Part shown: piece after piece, positions 56,330 through 64,000 of the stretch
Layout: each line of letters opens with the position of its first letter
Numbering within the stretch: position 1 is the first letter of the stretch
NCBI GenBank assembly: GCA_030374805.1
Contig: JARGSG010000093.1
Span: 124,001-188,000, forward strand
Source of the DNA: Gracilaria gracilis
Taxonomy: Eukaryota > Rhodophyta > Florideophyceae > Gracilariales > Gracilariaceae
Direction: 5' to 3'
Length of the DNA stretch: 64,000 bases
Position numbers and translations under genes: made by a program
The notes under the pieces: model-generated
What the model saw: only the letters and a program-made list of their open reading frames with translations
Database searches by the model: none
What the model was told of the DNA's origin: nothing

Positions 56330-58590
56330 GTTTGGACTGTAAGCCCTATTGAGCGGGTTATTGTAATGGTTCTTGGCAACAAAACGTTTCTTTGAATTAT
56401 AACGCGAGAACGTAGAGAGGCCGATACGGTCTTGAGACCAGAGTGGCGGCAGTGTACAGTCGTGTGACTGTAATGAGTCCGAACGGTGAGGGAGGCCGAA
56501 AGCACTGGGCGGTTGAAGAAAGAGTAAACAGTCGGTATCACCAAGCGCGCACAGATGCATGCAAAAGGGTACGAAAGGTCTGAGAAACCTTAGGAGGATT
56601 TATCAGGCGGTCTTTCGTGAGTGAAAACTAAAAAAGAAGACCTTCGGCAGAAGATGCTTGTTGTTTATGATTCGGGCCTCGGGAGATCCGAGCTACAACT
56701 AAATATCGGGTCTGGACCCATTACTAACTACTGTACGATCGGTCGAAGTGCATTGTCACTACCCAACTTGCACAAGTGTCCAACTTGTACGCTCTGCCAG
56801 TCCGTCTGGCACTCGGTCACCAAAACTTGTACACGTGGTTATGCCACTGCACCGGCCCACCGTGCATTACCCTCTTGCACGTGAACGGTCAAGCGGATAC
56901 GCTGCACCCCAACTCGGGCCCACTATACTACAGATCTCCCTCCTACACTTGCACTTCATTCACGGTTGCCGCGTAGCGCCGCAAAGTCTCTACGCCTATG
57001 TCCGCATGTTTGGGAGGGCGCTATCGTATCCGTTTGGAAAACTTGCCTGGAAGGGGCGGGGCAAAGCTATGGCAAAATTCATGAATGGCAGAGGCCAAAA
57101 AAGCTTGAATGGGGATGATAGAGTCCAAAACAAACGGGGAATACGGGCTGGTACGCGAAGGGCAGTTCAGGGACGTACTACGTGTTCCCTCGAATTGAAC
57201 GAGATGGTCCATAGCTGTACAACTTACCCATTGCCTTCCGCGTGCAGACCTCATCTACGACGTTTCGCACGTATAAGTCCGATCGGAGGCATGCCACTCG
57301 TCACATCGAAAGCCCATGGCAATCATCATAAGGAGCGTACCAAGCGGAGCTTACAATCTGTGAGCTTCACCGACGGTGGGGTGGCGATGTGGCGCTAACT
57401 GTTCGGTAATACGCGCCAAGGGTGTACCGAGTTTGTACGGTGAACAGGACGCCACAGTTTCCGCTTTGGAAAGTTCGCCCAGAAAGGACGGGACGAAGCC
57501 ATGCCCAATTTTCCAAGTGGCCGGTGGAGAGCCCTTTAAAATTGGTAGGTGCTTAGAGAAGTGCGAACGTGTGACATAAGGCACGGAGTAGCGGTGATGC
57601 ATAAGGACGGCTGCCTTCACGGGCGATAGTAGCCTTGGTCGTGAGCGCAGCGGGATGGCGTTCAATGCCGTACACGTCCGATCGGATCACTTCGACTGCG
57701 TTCAGGGCTCGATCTGACTCGATTGCGCCTCTGAAAGTCCACTAATGGTTTAGTAGTAATCTATTGAGGTGCTACGGGCCTACGGTGTCCGTTCCGGAAA
57801 TGCTGCTCATCAAGGGCGGGGCGAAGCCATGGCAAACTTTTCAGTGGTAGGTGACCGTTTAACTGAACAGAAGGAAACAGTACGGTGACGGGTGTCGGCG
57901 TCGATATACAAGCCGAGCGATAGACGTGTGAGATAGAACCGTAGGGGGTCATGTCCGATCGGTGTTTGTCAGGAACTGACAAACCGATTCGTGGGAGGTT
58001 CCAGTTGTAGTTTCGTACCGTACGGAAGGGAGCGTGCGATGACATTGGTTCGGCCGAACATTCGCATATTCAGCGCCATTTCTTCGCATCCGTAGCAGTG
58101 GTCCGTATCTGGTTTCTCCCATAGTCCGTTCGAAAGATATAGCGTTGCGCGGATGCCAGGCCTGCGGGCACCGTCGAAGGGCCGGCGCCCCTGTCCGCAA
58201 TGCCTGTATTCTCGTATGGCCATGTCGCCGACCGTGGTGGCGCGACCGAAGGTCCGGGGCCCCTTCCGTGTGGTATAGTAAGCGATGGCTTCCGTAGTTC
58301 AATTGGTTTAGAAATTCTGAGCGTCTAGGCCAGTAGTGGTGCAAAATGCCACGTCTGGGAAAATGGAGCTCAGAAGACTGCGACTATGGTCGGTGGCAAT
58401 CATTGTTTCGTACCGGTTGTATCATAGCGCTGGGTCTGAAAATGGCGGAGGGATCGCTGGATGTCAGTCTTTCAGAGGATAGTTTGTAGAATGTGCCCAC
58501 AAAAAACGCATGGTGACAGTTACAGTGCGGTACGCCTAACGATCATATCGGAAACCGCCGTGACAGTCAGTTGAAGCAATGACCCATACC
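56330..58590. repeat. Non-coding region of imperfect tandem modules
   Basis: Two short modules recur in alternating order. Module A, (G/T)GGAAA followed about 10-20 bp later by AAGG-CGGG-C-AAGC, is at about 57,035-57,085, 57,465-57,505 and 57,790-57,835. Module B, GTCCGATCGG, is at about 57,279, 57,679 and 57,953. The A-A spacing is about 430 and 330 bp. No gene is supported although frames are open. The region lies between two minus-strand Gypsy fragments and may be LTR or 3' untranslated sequence of one of them. Confidence 0.5.
57958..57988. other. Short perfect hairpin
   Basis: ATCGGTGTTTGTCAG, a GAA loop, then CTGACAAACCGAT. It overlaps the third copy of module B. It could be a terminator-like or protein-binding structure. 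Confidence 0.5.
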
Positions 58591-58594
58591 CTTC

Positions 58595-59030
58595 GGGCTC
58601 AAAAAATTACGAATTAATCATTGCTGGAACGTATTTGCGCCACACGTGCGTCACTAACCGATTAAGTAGACAGTATTGCAGGAAAGAGACGCGCGCGTGC
58701 AACTAAAAAAATCACAAGTATTTCGGCAGTGTGGCGAATCCAAACTGGCCATTTTCAGCGCCTGAAACGCTACCGTTTCAGAGCTAAAGGCCAAAAATCG
58801 AATCTTCGTTTTTGCTACCGTACGGGCAGACAATTTCCGCGACGGATTTTTTTAATTCGCCTTGCAAGTAACGGCGCTGCTTCACCTGCCCGGCTGCGCC
58901 AATGTGGCGCAATAGCGCATGCAGTTCTGTTCGAGTACAGTACACAGATGACGTGGCGGTGTACCTCTGGCGTTACAAAGAGGTGTTTCCGTCACAGAGT
59001 GACGTCTTATCGCCGCGTAGTCCGTAAAAC
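58595..59030 (+). repeat. Dispersed block shared with 960-1430
   Basis: Homologous in the same orientation to the block at the left end (TGGCCATTTTCAGCGCCTGA, AATTCGCCTTGCAAGTAAC). Here it lies just beyond the end of a minus-strand Gypsy polyprotein, so relative to the coding strand it is inverted compared with the left copy. Confidence 0.55.
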
Positions 59031-59517
59031 ATTCAAAAACCGTCCTCATGGAAGGAAGAGGAGCAAGACTCCGTCCCTGCTCGTGATCGATGCCATAACC
59101 GTTCGGAGTTTCAAGCCAGTAGAGAGTAGAGTAGAGAGATTTGTTCTCTAAGACACAACTTCGTCTATACAAAATCCAAAAAAGTAGAATCCAGATGGTA
59201 TATGCCGCTCCTGCCTTACCGATACTTACGTTCAGATTTTGAGCACCGCGCACATTTCCCCCCTCTTGAACGTTTGGCACATACCGAATGGTTTCTTCGG
59301 CTCCAGTACCTGACAATAAAGTGCTGGGAGATGTGTTCGGGCGGTTCGAATGTGTCCTGATCTGCACGGTAACCATGCCAACATACACGGTATCTCTGTC
59401 CATTTGGAATGTCGAGATGGGCGACGACGCTTTCTTTAAAGCTCGGAACGGTTCCAGGTGGTGAGGTAAGCTCGTGGTCAACGGGTTCGTTCGCATACGG
59501 CCCTTCCTGCGCGGCAG

Positions 59518-60330
59518 CTACTGAACTGCGTGTACATTCGGAAGTACCCGGGGTGTTTCTCGGCCACGTGGTTGGGTCTTTTGTGACTCTGTCAATAATG
59601 ACGATGTTATGAATTTTTTTTGGTTCAGAGTGACAGTAGATTTCGGGGCGAATACAACGTCAAACGGGCCAACCGTTTTCGTTAATAGCTTCCAATACGT
59701 ACGTTCCTGATCAGTAAGGTTATTTTCCGTTTTCTTGTAGTCTAGTCGGTCGAAGAACACCTCTTCCCCAAGATTGAAGCCCGGCGTGTACCGTACAGAC
59801 ATATCAAAGTTTTCTTTATAGCGCTGTTGGGCGCGTTTGAACTCAGTCCAAGCGGTCTGCAGCGTGGGTCGTAGGAGTTTGAGCGCATACCGTTTTAAAC
59901 GAGTGGCAGTGGGCGGTGTAGGCGTCTTTGAATCCAATGACGTGCTGGGTTATTCCAAGAAGACCTTTAGTGGCTTGCGCGTTAGCGCAATGTCGAACGG
60001 TGGGGTACCAAGATATCGGTGGACCTGTAGGCTGTGGTCGTACGTAAGAGGTTGAACGTAAGCCTGCCAAGTGTTCTGGTCGTCCTAGACTAGTCATTCA
60101 TGCTATCTACTAGCTTCTTGTGGAGCGGTTTGGCCTGCCTCTTTACCTGCAAGTGGTATGCCGTTGTAAGTACGTACTCGGTTTTTAGTGCGGAGGACAC
60201 CGTCTCAAAGACCTTAGAGATTACCTGAGGCTCGTTGTGGGTCAGTAGGTAGTTCTTTATTCCGTACGGGTAAACTTACTTCTGCAGGAAGACCTTCGCT
60301 ACACAGCGGGAGCTGTAGTTGACCTCATGG
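59518..60330 (-). pseudogene. Gypsy integrase fragment
   Basis: Minus strand. YPYGIKNYLLTHNEPQVISK near 60.25 kb corresponds to the integrase region around the second catalytic Asp; the usual TDNGPQ is HNEPQ, so the catalytic Asp is gone. TTAYHLQVKRQAKPLHKKL follows, where the catalytic Glu is also not kept. Then come YVQPLTY-like sequence, DIALTRKPLK, and a C-terminal module in the frame 59,937-59,518 (NLGEEVFFDRLDYKKTENNL, TKTVGPFDVVFAPKSTVTL). A possible decayed chromodomain-like stretch continues to about 59.2 kb. Stops at about 60,105 and elsewhere. Confidence 0.7.
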
Positions 60331-60559
60331 AGGTAGAACGGGCTATCTTTCTGAACCGATCGGTTATAACCAGTATGTACTGTTAACTCTTCATGAACTT
60401 CGTAGATCATCGGTATTCTCAGAGTGCTAGTATAGTATGCTAGATCGCTGGTTTTGAAAATAAAAAGTTCGAAAAAACTAGCGTTTTTGCAGTTTGGGCT
60501 AGTTGGCAAGACAAAAAAATAAAATTTTGGAAACTACCTTTCCGTTCAGTGCAGTTCAA

Positions 60560-61897
60560 ACTTCAGCTACTGGAGGTGAAGGCTAGTGTGGAGCTTTCCT
60601 GCCACCGCTCGTAACTTTTCATTTCCTACACTCGTCAAAAACACTCCAAAAAACTGCGAACCCACAACTAGCGCTCCTTCATTCCAACCCTGCATTTGGA
60701 TCCTGAGTCTCAATTTCCCTAAATTCCAAGTTCAAGATATCCAACGGAACACTCTCTCCATTCTCGTACACCCTCCTAGCCACAAACCGGTTCCCAACCC
60801 TTCCCAACGTCTTCACTTTCTGCTCTTCTAGTATGCGCTCCGCCGTTCACACAGCCACCGCCGCACTACCAAACCCAAATAGTGGCGCTCCACCAAGCAA
60901 CTGCCGTAGCATCAACATCTTCCTATCCCCGTTCACCACTGGTGGACATGGTGATGGCATCACTCCACTCTTTCGCCTCTTCCTCAGCGACTTCCCCCAA
61001 CCTCCCCGCCATTTCCTTCTCCTCTCCCTCCCCCCACACACTCACCCCCACTACGAGAGCCAGGCTTCACCAGTAGCCCGTCCTCTCTTCCCTTTTCTCT
61101 CCCAACGCCTCCTTCCCTCACCAACTCCTTCACCTCCACGACAATTTGCACGCCTTCTCCACCTGTCCGACTTGCGCGTCCAACACCTCCACACGTCCTC
61201 TCAGCCCCTTACTCTCCCTTCTCAGCGTCATCATCGTCTTCCTGACGCACTCTACCATCTCAATCACATGCCTTCCAGTCCCCACTCCAGCCAAGTTCAT
61301 CCTTTTCCGAACCGTCGAAATCAAATCCATTGGCACCTCAATCTCCGATACACTCAGCACCACCCCTCCCATCTCATCCACCATCTAAGAAAGCTAATCG
61401 TCCAAATGCGCCTTCAGATCTCCTCCAAGCTTCGTCATCGCTTCTCCATCTCTTCCGCAAACCTCTTCCCCGGTTTCCCATTTCCTCCACCCCCATCGCC
61501 CCCACCTCCCTCTCCATCCCCACTTCCCTCCTTCTCCACCATGAAAAACTTGTCCCCACCCTTCTCCTTTCTTCCTGGTGGCGTCTCTTGTACCTTCGTC
61601 CGGTGAAGCAGAGCAACTAGCTCCTCTTCCTCGACGTACCACTCGACATCGCAGAAATAAATGGCGGTTCCCGATAATGGAGATAGATAAGAACAAGCGA
61701 AATGAACCCAACAGTTGCAGCACTCCCCCCCCCCCCCACTCCACAACCCTTTGCGATGTCGGCCACACACCCACTAGCGCTGCACAACCCTTTGTACTCC
61801 ATTCATATCCACTCCAATTTGTAGCTATTCCACACAATTTCCATTTTTTCCTAGGAATCTCCACATTTTCCCAACCTCGGTCCGAACCATATCCCAA
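60560..61897 (-). pseudogene. Decayed gene of unknown family, coiled-coil and Gly/Glu-rich
   Basis: Protein-like text on the minus strand in shifting frames. YFCDVEWYVEEEELVALLHR near 61.64 kb is followed by GDGEGGGGDGGGGNGKPGKR. A coiled-coil segment is at 61,384-61,130 (VIEMVECVRKTMMTLRRESK, LRGRVEVLDAQVGQVEKA). Then come GRLGEVAEEEAKEWSDAITM, LRQLLGGAPLFGFGSAAVAV, and finally KTLGRVGNRFVARRVYENGE with LDILNLEFREIETQDPN near 60.7 kb. The plus-strand frames of the same region are Pro/Ser-rich complements. A run of 12 C at 61,726-61,737 may cause one of the frame changes. Family unknown; it may be a host gene relic or a transposon gene. Confidence 0.4.
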
Positions 61898-62401
61898 TGA
61901 AACCCCTGATGCACCGCACTACCTCTCAAGTACTAATGGTACCATAAACTCTTACATTCTATGCTTCATTTCACTTCATACCTCCTCATGAACACATTCT
62001 TCGACCCTACCTCCTCTACAGCCCTGCTGCCCATTTCTTTCCGTAACTGAATCATACAAATCCCCTTATCTCCTGGGACAACATTTTAATGGCCAAAACA
62101 ACAGCCCAGTTGTGTACTTAAACCCATCCCCACTCCTCAGAATGTAGACCACTTTCCTTTCATGGCTACCAGCCCCTGACAGCTTCCAACAGCCCATATC
62201 TTAAATCAAACAAACTCATCGCAATGAGCTCCCATTCATCTTCCCTCCCTTCTACAATCATCCTAGCTATTTTCGTAGATAGAGGCCGTATTGGAACCAT
62301 GCTTTAGAACAATGTTTCTCGAGACACCTTTCTCTCCATCGAAGAGTTCATTTCCGCAGATTGCTTGGCAATGTCTGAACGCCTCCGGACCGCAGCTCTG
62401 A

Positions 62402-62797
62402 CTTGCAGTATCTTCGCCTAAAGCTCCTTTTTTTAAGTCTTTCTACGAAAAGCTCGTTTGGATCTCGTCCTTCAATCTCGTCGGTTCTTCATTTGTATTC
62501 GTTACCACGTATGAAGTGGCTACCAAGTACAAAACTATTGTCTCAACTATAATGAAGGAGCTTCTAGGCATAGTCACCTTCAAAACAGGTCTCTCCTTCA
62601 ATATCCATTCTACACTGGAATCCCTTCTGGAATACGGCAGCACTCTTACTTACTTCCCAGCCTCTTTATCGGAGTATGAACCCAGAAATTATTACTTCTA
62701 TCTCACCTCCACACACGGAAAATTAGCCGGAAGACAGGAACCTGCCCCTTTCCGCACCAGCTATGTCAATGTTCTTAGACATCACATTCTCCAGTAA
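62402..62797 (+). CDS. Hypothetical ORF
   Basis: A frame open from about 62,402 (first ATG in frame 62,552 or earlier non-ATG) to TAA 62,797. It reads SFYEKLVWISSFNLVGSSFV, KTIVSTIMKELLGIVTFKTG and ASLSEYEPRNYYFYLTSTHG. A good acceptor-like TGACTTGCAG lies just before it, so it could be the last exon of a gene. It is convergent with the two-exon gene to the right. No family recognised. The minus strand of the same interval has stops in all frames over the last 150 bp, which favours the plus strand. Confidence 0.3.
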   Translation, partial: LAVSSPKAPFFKSFYEKLVWISSFNLVGSSFVFVTTYEVATKYKTIVSTIMKELLGIVTFKTGLSFNIHSTLESLLEYGSTLTYFPASLSEYEPRNYYFYLTSTHGKLAGRQEPAPFRTSYVNVLRHHILQ

Positions 62798-63029
62798 TTA
62801 GAACAAATTGTAAACCTCGTACTCGTTGCAACTACACACACAACCCGTTTTTGGTCTCCAGTTCTTTTCAAGTTGCCGCTTAAACAAATCACCTGCTCAC
62901 TTCTTATTTCAAGTCTCTATCACAAACAAACACAACAGTATAAGTGCTACATTATACCTACTCATCGTCTTCATCCACTATCATCCTTTTTTCCTCGTAA
63001 TGCTCATCTGTAATCTCCACATGGCCTTC
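62798..63029. other. Short convergent intergenic space
   Basis: Nothing identified besides CT-rich sequence. Confidence 0.3.
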
Positions 63030-63986
63030 TCACATCTCCACATCTTCCTCTTCGTACTCGTCCTCCTCATCTTCTATATCTTCCATTTCACTCTCTTCCT
63101 CCAGACCTTCATCATCGTCGAGCTGGTCGTTTGGGTCTTCTCCTATTTCAAAGTCCTCATCTACGAACTTTGGCCGAAACGCTGGCTCCCTGTGCACCGC
63201 GTCAGGGAGCTTGTATCCTTCTGTTACAAAGTACATTTGATACCTCCGGCAATTCTCTTTCACCAACGCATCCATGTACCCAGCTCCCGCATGAAACACA
63301 TCCCCTCTCCCAATAATGACAGAGTAAGGTGGAACTCTGAACTTCTTCACAACCATTGTACGTGATAAGCTTCTCAAACTCCTGTCATCCATCACATAAA
63401 TATTGTGTGACCTCTCACAAACCCATATAAAAAATGAACTCTACCCAGAGGCCATCACGAAGAACTCCAGAATATCTCCCTTATCTTTCTCCAAATTCGT
63501 CAACCCTCGAGAATCAGTGTGCAACACCTACCTTGGACATCCCTCTCCCGAACAAAACAAACGGCCTCCAGTCTGCACCGCATACATACTTCTCTTCGCC
63601 TTGATGTTGTTACAAAGGTGAAGGGCCAATGAAATTTGCCCAAACCTCGCATCCAACAGCGCCCGTTTTCTCACCATCATCACCTTCTTCTCATCAGATG
63701 ACAGACAATCAATAATCCGTTTCTTGTTCGTGATATATCTTCCCATTCCTTGCATCCCGACCACAGCATCCTTTCCTTCCCCCACGTTTATGATGGGATT
63801 CCATTTCGGTCGGTTCTCTTCAAATTTCAAGTCTGGCTGCTCCTTGAAGTCCTTCCCAAAAATCTCCAGCAACCCGTCCGTCACACCTTCATCCATCCCA
63901 ATGCCCCTCTTCTTCGCCTCCTCTGACACACCTTCGTCAGTTCCGAAGTGTCCCAAAACACAGAAACCCCCTTCCATTAATTCCAT
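63030..63986 (-). CDS. Two-exon gene, cupin/2OG-oxygenase-like motif with acidic tail
   Basis: Exon 1 is 63,986-63,532 and exon 2 is 63,381-63,030, joined by removing a 150-bp intron (GTAGGT donor, GACAG acceptor). The two exons total 807 nt, 268 codons plus stop, and the joined frame is open. Upstream of ATG 63,986 the frame stays open to the window edge, so the start may lie outside. Exon 1 has KWNPIINVGEGKDAVVGMQG and RKRALLDARFGQISLALHLC. Exon 2 has PPYSVIIGRGDVFHAGAGYM followed by RRYQMYFV. A GRGD-x-FHAG core and a following Arg look like the distal metal-binding His and 2-oxoglutarate-binding Arg of double-stranded beta-helix oxygenases. The last 45 residues are almost all Asp/Glu. The proximal HxD motif was not found, so the function is tentative. 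Confidence 0.5.
63382..63531 (-). other. Inferred spliceosomal intron (150 bp)
   Basis: 5' splice site CCAAG|GTAGGT and 3' splice site GATGACAG|GAG. Splicing joins the frames in phase 2 and removes an immediate stop (TAG within the donor). It is the only convincing intron seen in this window. Confidence 0.5.
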
Positions 63987-64000
63987 TCTCTTCGTCGCAA

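Noticed and set aside
60833-61606. 257-codon Pro/Ser/His-rich plus-strand ORF
   Set aside because: It is the complement of a more protein-like minus-strand gene with coiled coil; the composition is that of a CT-rich strand.
1-64000. tRNA, rRNA, CRISPR array or bacterial operon
   Set aside because: No TTCGANTCC-type tRNA arms in a plausible cloverleaf, no rRNA core sequence, no regularly spaced identical direct repeats with unique spacers, and no prokaryotic gene layout were seen.

Overview
This 64 kb window looks like transposon-dense, gene-poor eukaryotic nuclear DNA. It holds several LTR retrotransposons, a LINE and at least four superfamilies of cut-and-paste DNA transposon, mostly broken and some nested in one another. 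There are no prokaryotic operons, ribosome binding sites, tRNA or rRNA genes. A gene with a plausible GT-AG intron lies at the right edge. The mix of chromodomain Gypsy, Copia, MULE, pogo-like and piggyBac elements is typical of algae and oomycetes. A repeat-rich red alga is my best guess, but this is not demonstrated.

Left part (1-9.6 kb): the 3' end of a chromodomain Gypsy polyprotein runs into 2.7 kb of non-coding DNA carrying at least 28 copies of the 11-bp palindrome ACC-N5-GGT, ending beside a promoter-like cluster. A 2-kb inverted repeat follows, with a pogo-type transposase core at its centre. Next come a pogo-type C-terminal fragment, a frameshifted piggyBac transposase, a convergent small Cys-rich gene, and two tandem repeats.

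Middle left (10-26 kb): a Copia polyprotein remnant lies beside foldback MITE copy 1 and contains an unexplained insertion. It is followed by a pogo-like pseudogene, a DUF7869/KDZ-like pseudogene that stays in one frame despite seven stop codons, its convergent neighbour gene, a second foldback element and a third pogo-like pseudogene.

Centre (26-39 kb): a degenerate hexamer repeat precedes an 11.5-kb Gypsy chromovirus at 27,281-38,796. It has two 748-bp LTRs and an imperfect 5-bp target duplication. It carries gag, protease, RT, RNase H, integrase and chromodomain, plus a decayed antisense reading frame between pol and the 3' LTR. MITE copy 2 is inserted in that antisense frame.

Right part (39-64 kb): two related MULE transposases, one within a candidate terminal-inverted-repeat element, and a 5'-truncated LINE. 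Then come a fourth pogo-like pseudogene with a convergent small ORF, MITE copy 3, two reverse-strand Gypsy fragments separated by 2.8 kb of modular non-coding repeats, a decayed coiled-coil gene, and a two-exon gene encoding a cupin/2OG-oxygenase-like motif with an acidic tail.

Almost no full-length intact gene is present. The most conserved features are the inverted repeats, the MITEs, the palindrome array and the small ORFs convergent with transposases. All family assignments come from motif recognition by eye.
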